From: Chryseobacterium piscicola | GTDB lineage: Bacteria; Bacteroidota; Bacteroidia; Flavobacteriales; Weeksellaceae | Direction: 5' to 3' | Assembly: GCF_900156685.1 (NCBI RefSeq) | Contig: NZ_FTOJ01000005.1 | Span: 186,001 to 250,000, forward strand | Length of the DNA stretch: 64,000 bases | In this document: piece by piece, positions 7,672 through 19,600 of the stretch | How positions within the stretch are numbered: the stretch's first letter is position 1 | Layout: every line of letters begins with the position of its first letter | Notes under the pieces: model-generated | The model's input: the letters and a program-made list of their open reading frames with translations, nothing else | Database searches by the model: none | Told to the model about the DNA's origin: nothing | Made by a program: the position numbers and the translations under genes

Positions 7672-10536
7672 ATGCATACAGAAAAGCAAACACAAACACC
7701 TTCTATACAAGAAGAATATAAATATAAAAGTGTAAAAGGTGACGACAATAATGTACGAATCTACATACTAAAGAATGGTTTGGAGGTATTTTTGGCTCAA
7801 AATTTTGATGCACCAAGAATTCAGACTTTTATTCCTGTAAAAACGGGTAGTAATAATGATCCGGCAGATAATACAGGTTTAGCACATTACCTTGAGCACA
7901 TGATGTTTAAAGGAACTTCAAAAATTGGAACACAAGATTGGGAGAAAGAAAAGATTTTGCTAGACAAGATTTCTGACCTTTATGAACAACACAAAGCGGA
8001 GCAAAACCCAGAAATTAAAAAAGAAATCTACCGCAAAATTGATGAAGTCTCTCAGGAAGCTAGCAAATTTGCTATTGCCAACGAATATGATAAGGCAATT
8101 TCTTCTCTAGGAGCCTCAGGAACCAATGCTCATACTTGGTTCAACGAAACTGTTTATAAAAATATTATCCCAAATAACGAACTTGAGAAATGGCTTAAAA
8201 TTGAAAAAGAAAGATTTTCAAGTTTAGTACTGCGACTTTTTCATACAGAGTTGGAGTCTGTTTATGAAGAGTTTAATCGTGCGCAAGATAATGATTCCCG
8301 TTTGGTAAATTATGAATTGATGGACGCTCTTTTTCCTACACATCCTAACGGACAGCAAACCACACTGGGAAAAGCCGAACATCTTAGAAATCCTTCTATG
8401 AAAGCTATTCATAAGTATTTTGAGGAGTATTACGTTCCTAATAATTATGCGCTTGTGTTGGTAGGAGATTTAGATTTTGATAAAACAATCAGATTAATTG
8501 ATCAGTATTTTGGAAGTATTCCCTACCGTGAGCTGCCTGTTAAAGAGAAAATTATAGAAAAACCACTTACTGAAATCATTAAAAGAACAGTTCATAGTCC
8601 TACAACACCAAGAGTTCAGTTGGCTTGGCGTACTGATAGCTACGGTTCGAAAGAGGCGCTTCTGGCAGATATTCTTGCCAATATATTAAGCAATAGAGGA
8701 GAGGCTGGGCTTTTGGATTTAAATATTAATCAAACTCAAAAAATGCTTTGGGGGCAGGCTTATTCTTTAGGTTTAAAAGAATATGGATATTTCTCACTCG
8801 TTGCAGTGCCAAAGGAGTCTCAGACTTTAGATGAAGCTAAAGATTTAATGCTCGAGCAGCTAGATTTAATAAAAAAAGGAGAATTTCCAGACTGGATGCT
8901 TCCAGCGATTATCAACGATTTTAAACTTCAAAGAATGAAAGCGTTGGAAACTGCGGAAGGATTGGCAATTAATCTTTATGATACCTATATAAAGGGCAGA
9001 ACTTGGGAGCAAGAACTCAATGAAATGGATGATTATGCTGCTATAACGAAAGAGGAAATAGTGAACTTTGCAAATGAATTTTTAAAAGAAAATTATGTTA
9101 TCATTTACAAAGAAAAAGGTATTAATGAAAAACTTTTGAAAGTAGAAAATCCTGGAATTACACCTATAAAGATCAACAGAGACGCGCAATCTGATTTTCT
9201 TAAGGAAATTCTGAACGATAAAACCGAAGATATAAAACCTGAGTTTATTGATTATGAAAAGGAAATTTCTGTAGAATTAGTACATTCAAAAAAACTAAGT
9301 TGCGTTAAAAATAAATATAACGAAATTGCCCAACTGTATTTTATTTTTCCAATAGGAAGCGATCACGACAGAGATTTGGGGCTTTCTATGCAAATTCTAC
9401 AATATCTTGGTACAGATCGTTTTTCTGCAGATGAATTAAAAAAAGAGTTCTACAAAATAGGCATCACAAATGATTTCAAAACAAGCACAGATCAACTTAC
9501 CATTACTTTAGCAGGTCTTGAAGAAAATATTGAAGAGGGAGTGAAATTGCTTCAGCATTGGATGAAGAATGTGCAACCCAATCAAGAAATTTACAATCAG
9601 TTTGTAGAAACGGTGCTGGAAAACAGAACGGCTGTAAAGAAAGATAAAAGTAGAATCATGCAGGCACTTACCAATTACACAAAACTGGGCCCGGTATCAA
9701 GATTTACCCAAGTTATTTCAAAAGAAGAATTGGAAAGTGCAGATGTAGAAATCTATACAAAAAGGATCAAAAATATGTTTGATTATCCTTATCAAATTTT
9801 TTATTACGGAAAAAATACTAAAGAATTTAAAAACTATATTGCACAATATATCACTCCAGAAACTCTGGAAATCCCTATTAAAAAAGAATATACCGAAACA
9901 GAAACAGGCGGAAATGTGTATTTCGTAAACTATGATATGGTGCAGGTAGAAATGAGTAAAATTGCCAAAGGAAAAGATGTAGATACTACGCAGTTTGGCA
10001 AAATCAATGTTTTTAATGAGTATTTTGGTAGAGGATTGTCTTCTATTGTATTTCAGGAAATCCGAGAGAGTAAAAGTTTGGCTTACTCAGCCTATGTTTC
10101 ATATTCTCCAAATTCTGAGCTTTATCATCCAGATTACGTTACTTCTTACATTGGTACACAGCCAGATAAACTGCAGATTGCAGTTGATACAATGTCTGAT
10201 TTGATGTCTGAACTTCCAGAAATTCCTGCTCAGTTTGAAAACGCAAGAAATGCTGCCCTGAAGCAGATTGCTTCAACTAGAATTACAAGAACAAATATTT
10301 TCTTTAATACGTTGAGGCTTCAGAAATTAGGGGTGAATTACGATATCAGAAAAGATGTTTACAGCCAGATTGAAGATTTAGATTTTAATGAAATGAAAAA
10401 TTTTTATGATAATAATGTAAAAACACTCAACTTTAATACCGCTTTGATGGGTAATAGAGAAAGCATTAATCAGGAGGCGATAGAAAAAATGGGGGTGTTT
10501 CAGGAGCTAAGTCTGGAAGATATTTTTGGATACTGA
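7672..10536 (+). CDS. M16 family zinc metallopeptidase (insulinase/pitrilysin type)
   Basis: 954 residues. The inverted zinc motif HxxEH is present as HYLEH at residues 72-76 inside TGLAHYLEHMMFKGT, and a downstream acidic region (LESVYEEFNRAQ) supplies the third ligand. The protein has the long double M16 layout: an active N-terminal half with the peptidase and M16_C parts, then an inactive C-terminal half without HxxEH. It starts MHTEKQTQTPSIQEEY with no signal peptide or lipobox, so it is predicted cytoplasmic, whereas many Bacteroidota M16 proteins are exported. M16 enzymes degrade peptides held in an internal chamber. It has its own -7 box almost touching the ATG and shares a two-way terminator with the convergent S46 peptidase. 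Confidence 0.93.
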   Translation: MHTEKQTQTPSIQEEYKYKSVKGDDNNVRIYILKNGLEVFLAQNFDAPRIQTFIPVKTGSNNDPADNTGLAHYLEHMMFKGTSKIGTQDWEKEKILLDKISDLYEQHKAEQNPEIKKEIYRKIDEVSQEASKFAIANEYDKAISSLGASGTNAHTWFNETVYKNIIPNNELEKWLKIEKERFSSLVLRLFHTELESVYEEFNRAQDNDSRLVNYELMDALFPTHPNGQQTTLGKAEHLRNPSMKAIHKYFEEYYVPNNYALVLVGDLDFDKTIRLIDQYFGSIPYRELPVKEKIIEKPLTEIIKRTVHSPTTPRVQLAWRTDSYGSKEALLADILANILSNRGEAGLLDLNINQTQKMLWGQAYSLGLKEYGYFSLVAVPKESQTLDEAKDLMLEQLDLIKKGEFPDWMLPAIINDFKLQRMKALETAEGLAINLYDTYIKGRTWEQELNEMDDYAAITKEEIVNFANEFLKENYVIIYKEKGINEKLLKVENPGITPIKINRDAQSDFLKEILNDKTEDIKPEFIDYEKEISVELVHSKKLSCVKNKYNEIAQLYFIFPIGSDHDRDLGLSMQILQYLGTDRFSADELKKEFYKIGITNDFKTSTDQLTITLAGLEENIEEGVKLLQHWMKNVQPNQEIYNQFVETVLENRTAVKKDKSRIMQALTNYTKLGPVSRFTQVISKEELESADVEIYTKRIKNMFDYPYQIFYYGKNTKEFKNYIAQYITPETLEIPIKKEYTETETGGNVYFVNYDMVQVEMSKIAKGKDVDTTQFGKINVFNEYFGRGLSSIVFQEIRESKSLAYSAYVSYSPNSELYHPDYVTSYIGTQPDKLQIAVDTMSDLMSELPEIPAQFENARNAALKQIASTRITRTNIFFNTLRLQKLGVNYDIRKDVYSQIEDLDFNEMKNFYDNNVKTLNFNTALMGNRESINQEAIEKMGVFQELSLEDIFGY

Positions 10537-10567
10537 TTTAATTATTCCCGGTTTTTTAATTATTTAA

Positions 10568-10608
10568 AAAAAATATGCTTAAAAAAACATTTTTTAAGCA
10601 TATTTTTT
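10568..10608. terminator. Bidirectional terminator between M16 and S46 peptidase genes
   Basis: A near-perfect inverted repeat (ATATGCTTAAAAAA paired with TTTTTTAAGCATAT, flanked by A and T runs) with a 3-base loop. The flanking A and T runs give a T tail in both directions between two convergent genes. Confidence 0.85.
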
Positions 10609-10626
10609 GCGTATCAGTTAAAAAAA

Positions 10627-12756
10627 TTACTTCACAATCTTCATCTCATCAACCAACCATTTAGAGTCGGCAAATTTATCGATGACGAAGAGAATGTATT
10701 TTGTATCAACCATAATATTTCTGCTGAATCTTGGGTCATAATTAATGTCGCTCATTGTTCCTTCCCATTGTCTGTCAAAATTTAAACCTACAAGATTTCC
10801 TTGAGCATCAAGTGCCGGCGAACCAGAATTTCCACCTGTTGTATGATTGGTTGCTGTAAAACCTACAGGAACATCACCAGACTTATCTTTGTAGATTCCG
10901 TAATCTTTCTTGTTGTACAGGTCTACCAATTTTTGCGGAACATCAAACTCGTAATCTCCTGGAACGTACTTTTCTATAACTCCCGACAAATGGGTCTGGA
11001 AATCATAAGATACAGCATCTCTTGGGCTAGAACCTTTTACTTTACCATAAGTTACTCTCATAGTAGAGTTGGCATCTGGGAAAAATTTTCTTTCCTTATC
11101 CGTTTCCATCTGCTGAGCCATAAATTTCTTCTGCAAGGCATCAATTTTAGTCTGAAGAGAAGTGTACTGTTTATCTACTGTTTTAGAATAAGTATCTTTT
11201 AAACTGTTGAAAAGAATATACATCTCGTCTTTTTTGATGGCTGTAACCAATTGATCAGGATTCGAAAATGCTTTATCAATATCTGAGGAAAGACTCGCTC
11301 CGTTTACTTCAGATCTACCAGTAATTACAGAATTTTTAGATAGATTTTCAATGGTTTGAAGATTTTGAGACTCATTTTTATACTTTTCAAATCCTGCAGG
11401 CAGATAAGTAGGAGCAGTTTTGTTGGCATACAAAGCAAGAAGTTTAGCGGTAACTTTTGCATCCAATTCTGCACTATAATCTTTGTAAAATGACGCGAGT
11501 CGATTTTTGAAAGCAACAGTGTTTTTTTCATCCATTTTCCCAGATTCTACAGCTGCAATGTAGTTTGAAAACAGGTTGGCCAGCGCAAGAGTTTCAGCAT
11601 TTCTGATGGTCTCTGTATAATAAGCGTTGTTTAAAGCATAAGGCGCCTGCTCATTATAAAGTTGTGTAAGCTGATCGAGAGTTATTTTAATATCCGGGTT
11701 TTTGGAAATTAAAGTCTGCTCGTAAGTTGCTTTTTTCTGAACTGCATTCGATTTTTTCAAGCCTTCCACTTCCCCGATCCATTTCTTCCAGTAGTTGGCT
11801 ACAGAAGCATATTTAGAAGCGTATTTAATTCTGGTGGCGTCATCAGCGCGCATTTTTTCGTCTAAAGTTTTCAGAGCAACATCACGCACCGCAATTCTTG
11901 CAGGATCAGTGTCTCTCATGATTTTATCTACTGCAATTGAAGGAAGATATTCTGTAGTTCTTCCCGGAAATCCAAATACAAATGTGAAATCGTTTTCTTT
12001 TTTATCTTTAATAGAAACCGGAAGGTAATGTTTAGGCACATAAGGCACGTTATCCTTAGAATATTCTGCAGGTCTGTTGTTTTTATCAGCATAAATTCTG
12101 AACATCGAAAAATCTCCTGTATGTCTTGGCCATACCCAGTTGTCTGTATCTGAACCAAATTTTCCTATACTTTGAGGCGGTGCTCCCACCAGGCGGATGT
12201 CTTTGAAGGTATCTGTTACAAAAGCATAATATTTGTTGCCGTAATACATAGATTTTACCATTACTTTTTGTCCGGGTTCAGTTTTAATAGTCGACTGAAC
12301 TTTTTGAATATTGGCATTGATCTGAGCAGTTTCCAAATTAGGATTACCTTCTAGAATCTCTTTGGTAACGTCTTTTATATCCACTATGAAATCTACGGTA
12401 ACTCCAGGGTTTGCCAGTTCTTCACTATTGTTTTTTGCCCAAAATCCATTAGACAACAGATCATTCTGAACCGTAGAGTGCGATTGAATTTGGCTGTAGC
12501 CACAGTGATGATTGGTTAGTAAAAGACCTTTTGGCGAGATAATCTCGGCAGTACATCCCCCGTTAAACTGTACCACTGCATCTTTGATGCTTGGTTTTTG
12601 TGTATTAAATATATCTTTGGCAGAAATTTTCATACCCAGATCCTTCATTTCCTTTTCATTAAGCTCAGTAGGGATCCACATTCCGCCGTATTGCTGTGCA
12701 ATTCCCACAGAAAAACTGAAAAATGCAGAAGCAATAAGAATATTACGTTTTATCAT
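10627..12756 (-). CDS. dpp11: S46 family dipeptidyl-peptidase, DPP11 type (Asp/Glu-specific)
   Basis: 709 residues with a signal peptide (MIKRNILIASAFFSFSVGIA, cut after AQQ). The chymotrypsin-like fold shows the catalytic His in TNHHCGYSQ (H83/H84), the Asp region SDTDNWVWPRHTGDFS, and the catalytic Ser S644 in TGGNSGSP. Eighteen residues after that Ser lies R662 (LNFDRQWEG). In the S46 family this position is Arg in DPP11, which binds acidic P1 residues, and Gly in DPP7. The enzyme would release dipeptides with Asp or Glu at the second position from peptides in the periplasm, feeding amino-acid use. Single gene, convergent with the M16 peptidase. Confidence 0.93.
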   Translation of the reverse strand: MIKRNILIASAFFSFSVGIAQQYGGMWIPTELNEKEMKDLGMKISAKDIFNTQKPSIKDAVVQFNGGCTAEIISPKGLLLTNHHCGYSQIQSHSTVQNDLLSNGFWAKNNSEELANPGVTVDFIVDIKDVTKEILEGNPNLETAQINANIQKVQSTIKTEPGQKVMVKSMYYGNKYYAFVTDTFKDIRLVGAPPQSIGKFGSDTDNWVWPRHTGDFSMFRIYADKNNRPAEYSKDNVPYVPKHYLPVSIKDKKENDFTFVFGFPGRTTEYLPSIAVDKIMRDTDPARIAVRDVALKTLDEKMRADDATRIKYASKYASVANYWKKWIGEVEGLKKSNAVQKKATYEQTLISKNPDIKITLDQLTQLYNEQAPYALNNAYYTETIRNAETLALANLFSNYIAAVESGKMDEKNTVAFKNRLASFYKDYSAELDAKVTAKLLALYANKTAPTYLPAGFEKYKNESQNLQTIENLSKNSVITGRSEVNGASLSSDIDKAFSNPDQLVTAIKKDEMYILFNSLKDTYSKTVDKQYTSLQTKIDALQKKFMAQQMETDKERKFFPDANSTMRVTYGKVKGSSPRDAVSYDFQTHLSGVIEKYVPGDYEFDVPQKLVDLYNKKDYGIYKDKSGDVPVGFTATNHTTGGNSGSPALDAQGNLVGLNFDRQWEGTMSDINYDPRFSRNIMVDTKYILFVIDKFADSKWLVDEMKIVK

Positions 12757-13121
12757 TAGAAAATTTTTTGCCTAATTTAAGAAATTAATGCTTGGTATAA
12801 AAGCAAAAAACCTCCCGAATTTCTTTAATATAGGCTTTTACATTGCTGTAATGTTCAGTAATTAAATGATTTTTGGATAAAAAATACTAAAAATTGAAAT
12901 AAATTAAGGAATTTTAATCAATATTCACATTTATTTATTGTTTTATATGATTGTCTGCAATCTGTTATTAGTGAAAATATTTTGTATTTCTTGGCCAAGT
13001 ATAGGCCGTTGTATAACTTATAAACAATCAGTATTTTAAACGTCTTGTTTGCCCTTGCTTTAAATTAAACATGATAATGAATAGCGGATATTAAACAGCT
13101 TTAAAATATCAAAATTTTATT
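12757..13121. other. Gene-free stretch between S46 peptidase and MgtC genes
   Basis: 365 bases, AT-rich. It must contain the S46 peptidase promoter on the minus strand near 12760-12850, but no box fits the consensus well. No intact frame or clear RNA gene was seen, and no strong terminator for the mgtC-like gene. Confidence 0.45.
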
Positions 13122-13766
13122 CTAAAACTGAAAAGAATTTATTTTTTCATCAGACATCATTTGTAGGATAAAATTTTCATGATTATCATTTTTTCCCGTG
13201 AGAAGCCAACTGGTGACGGAGCCTTCTTTAGAAAATTGTTGCTTAATCATAACAGATTTTAAATGATTGTCTTTAAATAATATTTTGCAATATTCTAAAT
13301 CGTTTTTGTGTGAAACATTTATTTTATACTCTCGTATTTTGTGATTTTGATCAATGTAATTTTGAAAATAGGTAAGCGAACTAAGTATCAGCAATACCAA
13401 AACAGTTCCTAGAAATGACAAATAGACATAGCCCGATCCCACTGCCATTCCTATAGATGCAGTAGCCCAAATCGTTGTGGCAGTAGTGATTCCGTCAATT
13501 TTATTGTCGCCTTTAAAGATTACTCCTGCACCCAAAAAACCTATTCCCGTAATGATATTTGCTGCCAAACGATCTGGGTTATCTACGCCAATTTTAATGG
13601 AAAGAATAGTAAAAAGACAAGATCCAAAACAAACCAAAATAAATGTGCGTAGACCCGCAGATTTATTTCTGTATTCTCTTTCGGTGCCAATGCATAAACC
13701 AAGAAAAACCGAAATGAAAATAAGCAGTAATTCGTTTTGGATAGAGTGGTCTTTAAGGAAATCCAT
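13122..13766 (-). CDS. MgtC/SapB family membrane protein
   Basis: 214 residues with about five membrane segments in the first 135 residues and a cytoplasmic C-terminal domain. The MgtC signature is clear: LGLCIGTEREYRNKSAGLRT, FGSCLFTIL, ITGIGFLGAGVIFKGDNKIDGITTA (read in pieces), and TIWATASIGMAVGSG. The tail (EYKINVSHKNDLEYC...) resembles the ACT-like domain found in part of the family. Members are linked to growth at low magnesium and to modulation of the F-type ATPase in pathogens; the role in environmental Bacteroidota is not settled. Single gene next to a decayed region. Confidence 0.9.
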   Translation of the reverse strand: MDFLKDHSIQNELLLIFISVFLGLCIGTEREYRNKSAGLRTFILVCFGSCLFTILSIKIGVDNPDRLAANIITGIGFLGAGVIFKGDNKIDGITTATTIWATASIGMAVGSGYVYLSFLGTVLVLLILSSLTYFQNYIDQNHKIREYKINVSHKNDLEYCKILFKDNHLKSVMIKQQFSKEGSVTSWLLTGKNDNHENFILQMMSDEKINSFQF

Positions 13767-13840
13767 TATTATTTGTTTACATAAAATTACAATAATTATT
13801 GATAAAAAATGGCAAATTCATTTCTCTAATGTAAAATAAA

Positions 13841-14109
13841 ATGAATTATAAAAGTGCAAAAGAAAAAAAACTCAACGGAGAAATGTATAAGGACACAAAT
13901 GTATTTTTATCACAAGTAGAAAACTCTGGAGTATGCACTTCCAATTACAATGGGAATATAACAGTTATTTTGGCGCGGAGTTTAGTATGCTTTCTGGAGT
14001 TGAGATGAAAGACAACGCCATAATCTGAGCGGGAAGTGTAGTCACAAAAGATATGCCTGCCAATGTTCTGGCCGTTGGAACACCTTGTAAAGTTATCCGT
14101 AAAATTTAG
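13841..14109 (+). pseudogene. Sugar O-acetyltransferase (Maa/LacA type) pseudogene
   Basis: An ATG at 13841 opens a segment matching the N-terminal Maa domain (SAKEKKLNGEMYKDT; family pattern KEKMLAGELYD). Shortly after, in shifted frames, come PITMG and then NSYFGAEFSMLSGVEMKDNA, an in-frame TGA at 14026-14028, and AGSVVTKDMPANVLAVGTP ending KVIRKI. These are the last coils and C-terminus of a left-handed beta-helix acetyltransferase. The middle (more than 100 residues of a roughly 185-residue enzyme) is missing, at least one frameshift is present, and the TGA replaces the expected Gly codon GGA. The gene is dead. Confidence 0.85.
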
Positions 14110-14141
14110 AATGTTTTAATTTTTTAATTTCTTAATTTCTC

Positions 14142-14303
14142 CCAGATTCTGCAGCTTATTTGCATTACAACACACTCGTTCAAGTAGGTTTTATGCTGGC
14201 AAATGCGGATGGAAATGGCTTCAAAGCCAGCTTCGGAAAATTCTCAGTAAAGCATCTTCCCGACCAGCGCCGTCTGGAATGCTTGAAGAAAAATCAGAAG
14301 TAG
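14142..14303 (+). pseudogene. DUF1349-like gene remnant (C-terminal fragment)
   Basis: An open frame without a start codon reads PDSAAYLHYNTLVQVGFM, LANADGNGFKASFGKFSV, KHLPDQRRLECLKKNQK and stops with TAG at 14301. The VG.M.A...G.GF.A.F..F pattern is that of the C-terminus of DUF1349 (concanavalin-like, once called regulation of enolase protein 1). Only about the last 53 of roughly 200 residues remain. It lies 32 bases after the acetyltransferase pseudogene and before a strong terminator, so both probably come from one decayed unit. Confidence 0.6.
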
Positions 14304-14313
14304 ATTTAAAACA

Positions 14314-14350
14314 AAACTCTCAGAAATCTAAATCTGAGAGTTTGTTTTTT
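14314..14350. terminator. Terminator after the decayed region, shared with ligA
   Basis: AAACTCTCAGA (14314-14324) pairs with TCTGAGAGTTT (14333-14343), an 11-bp perfect stem, followed by GTTTTTT on the plus strand. On the minus strand TTTTGTTTT follows, so it can also end ligA. Confidence 0.85.
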
Positions 14351-14385
14351 ATACTGCATCAAAAGTCTGAACTCTTGAGTCTTTT

Positions 14386-16398
<2,013 letters not shown>

Positions 16399-16405
16399 TT
16401 AAAAG

Positions 16406-16413
16406 CAAAAATA
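16406..16413 (-). promoter_or_regulatory. -7 box of ligA (TATTTTTG)
   Basis: The minus strand reads TATTTTTG, 20 bases before the ligA ATG. No -33 TTTG at the ideal distance was found. Confidence 0.45.
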
Positions 16414-16553
16414 ACCAAAGTAATTTCAATTTAAAAAAATAAGATAATTAAATAATGTGAGAATATTAAAATAGCTTAACACGCCTTAACAGTCTGATAT
16501 TTCATCTGATAAAATCTGTGTTTATAATGTGTTAATATTATGTTGCAGTTTAA

Positions 16554-16586
16554 TTAAAAAAATGTTAAAACTCCCTTAAACAAAGG
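16554..16586 (+). promoter_or_regulatory. Phased direct repeats (Pho-box-like) before the TonB receptor
   Basis: Three units with an exact 11-base period begin TTAAAAA (16554), TTAAAAC (16565) and TTAAACA (16576). The last ends 20 bases before the -7 box at 16603, so the array covers the -33 region where an activator of the OmpR/PhoB family would bind. The same arrangement occurs before the SusC gene at 20730-20773. Confidence 0.6.
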
Positions 16587-16602
16587 GATGAGGAAGTCAG
16601 GA

Positions 16603-16610
16603 TACCTTTG
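16603..16610 (+). promoter_or_regulatory. -7 box of the TonB receptor gene (TACCTTTG)
   Basis: TACCTTTG fits TAnnTTTG, ends 20 bases before the ATG at 16631, and has no -33 TTTG; the phased repeats take that place, as expected for an activator-dependent promoter. Confidence 0.7.
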
Positions 16611-16630
16611 CACATCTAATTTTAACAAAA

Positions 16631-19600
16631 ATGAAAAGAGTAAAGATTGTATTAGGATTATTGTTTTTAGGAATGGGTACTATGGCTTACGCTCAGACAA
16701 CTCAAGCCTCAATAATTGGGAAAGTGAATGGCGCAGGAAACGTGGGACAAGACAAAATTAAAGTAACAATTGTAAATGAATCTACAGGCTTTAGAACAGA
16801 AACAGTAACCAATTCTAGAGGAGAATACATTTTTAAAGAAATTCCTTTGGGAGGACCTTATACGGTGATTGTAAATGATGAGAAAAGAGAAGGCTATAAT
16901 GTGAATTTTGGAGATCAGGTTACGGTAAACATGAGTCTTGAGAATTCTGATGAAAAAGCTATCGGAGAGGTAGTAATCGTTGGGAATTTAAAAAACAAGA
17001 TTGGAAACTTGGGTGCTGCCACAGCAATTACTGCTAAAAATATTGGAATCTTGCCTGTAAATGGTAGAAACTTTACCAACCTTACCGAATTATCACCTTT
17101 GAGTGGTAAGGGTGGAAACTTATCGGGTCAATTAGGATCCTCAACCAATTTTACGATTGATGGGATGACTGCAAAAAACCCAACTTCTGCAGGTTCTACT
17201 ACAAGCAGAAGTAATGCTCCTTACTCAATTTCTATTGAGGCGGTGCGTGAATTTAAAATCACGACCAACCAATATGATGTTACATTAGGAAGAAGTGGAG
17301 GCGGAACGGTAAGCGCAGTAACAAAATCTGGAACCAATACGTTTACGGGAAGTGCTTGGGAATATTTAAGAACAGGATGGCTATCTAGTAAATACGATAT
17401 CAGAGGAAATGAGCGTGTGAATGATTTTTCAACATCTCAGTTTGGGGTGTCTTTGGGCGGTCCGATTATTAAAAATAAATTGCATTTTTTTGCAGCATGG
17501 GATCATCAGATCGATTCAAAACCTTTGCTTATTGCAGATGTTCAGAGTAATGCAGATGCGTTGAGACTTGGAGTAACCAAAGAATCTTTGAACCAGGTAC
17601 TCAATATCGGAAGAGCGAAATATGGTGTTGGGAATACGCCGCAATTTGGATCTTTTGATAGAGTAAGAAATTCTGATGCAGGATTTTTACGTTTAGATTG
17701 GCAGATTAATGAAAAAAACTTGCTGACCCTGAGAAATAATTTTACTTACGATTTTAATAAAAATGGATTGCAGGATAATACCGCAATTAATTTCTTTGAA
17801 TCGTATGCCAATGATAAAAATTTAGATAACAGTCTCTTGATGACTTTGAGATCAAATCTAAAACCTAATTTAACCAACGAATTAAAAGCGCAATATCTAT
17901 ATACTTTCCAAGACAGTTATCAAAATGATGAGTTGGGCAGAACGGTTCCAAGGGCAATTGTAGAGCGTGTAGCTTCTACGATTGACGGAAAAAGTTTTAC
18001 GACTAATATTCAAATGGGTGGACATCGTTTTGCTCAGGAGGGATTCAAAAATAATGTTTTCCAATTGGTAGATAACTTATATTACAATACCGATAAAATA
18101 AAATATACTTTTGGAGCAGACTTAATGTTTACAAGATCAAAATCGATCTACGGAAGTGAAGTTAACGGTAAATTCCAGTTCTTGGGAATTGATAATTTTA
18201 ATAATCTTACGCCTTACAGATATTACAGAGAAGTGCCTTTGGTACAAGATACATCGGTGAAATCTAGCATTTATAATTTAGGATTGTACGGTCAGATGCA
18301 GACCAAAATTGCGAAAGGTTTAGACTTAATGGCGGGTGTGAGATTTGATTACGGAGGCTATCCTAAAGCAGAATTCAACCAAAAATTGTTTGATCAAATG
18401 GGAATAAGAACCGATAACAAAATTAAATCCTTTATCATTCAGCCGAGATTCCAGTTGGATTGGAATATGAATGAAGGAAATAAAGATTTCTTAAAATTCG
18501 GAGCAGGAATTTTCTCATCAGATATTAATAACTATATGATAATTAATAATTTGGTGTTTGATGGGAATCATTTTGCTACAGTAGATGTCAATCCTACTCA
18601 GATTGGTCTTACGCCAAATTTCCCTGGGTACAGAGCAGATTATTCTACCGTTCCTTCGCTGCAGCAATATCAGCTTCCTACGATTAACTATACCGGAAAT
18701 GATGCAAAAATTCCGATTGTTTACAAAGCAAATATTTCTTATACCCATTTCTTCAACGAGAGATTAAGAGCAGGGGTTGCAGGATACATGGCTTTAGGTA
18801 GAAACAACTATTTCTATTATGACAGAAACATGGTTGCCAATCCTTATTTTACCTTGGGTAATGAAGGCGGAAGAGGTGTATATGTTCCTTTGAGCGCTGT
18901 TAATCCCGCCAATGGAACCATGAATTGGAAAGATGGAAGAATTAATAAAAACTTCGGTCGAGTTTTAGAGCTTGTGAGTGATGGTAAAGTCAATCAGTTT
19001 TCATTTGTAGTAGATACAAGCTATCGTTACTGGAAAGATGGAGAAATTACTGCAAGTTACACATGGTCAGACATTAAAGACAATACTTCATACAACGGAA
19101 ATGTAGCCAACACTGCAACATTGTCTACTTTGGTACAAAGTGATCCCAGAGATTTGAGAATGTCTTATTCTGATAATCAGTTTAGAAATAAAGTGGTTGT
19201 ATATGGAAACTCTCCTACAATTGCCGGATTTACTTTAGGAATCAGATATTCCGGAATTGGAGGTACACGCTTCTCTGTAACTTCCGGTGGAAACGTTAAT
19301 GGGGATTTTGTAGATACCAATGATTTAGCCTATATTTTCCCAAGTCTTACCCAAACTTTAATAGATAATCCTGAAGTGGGTGATGCATTAAAAAACTATA
19401 TTACAGACTACAACAACCAGATTGCCGAAAGAAATGGCGGTAAAAATGGTTTCTTCGGTGTTTGGGATTTTCGTATTGCCAAAAAAATTAAATTTGAAAA
19501 GATTGGAGGTTTCGAACTTTCTGTAGATATCTTCAATGTTGCCAATATGCTGAATAAAGAGTGGGGTGTCAATAAATCTTACGGAAATACAGCACTTTAT

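Noticed and set aside
10801-11202. A 133-codon plus-strand frame inside the S46 peptidase gene
   Set aside because: Antisense to the catalytic C-terminal part of the peptidase; no family match or promoter.
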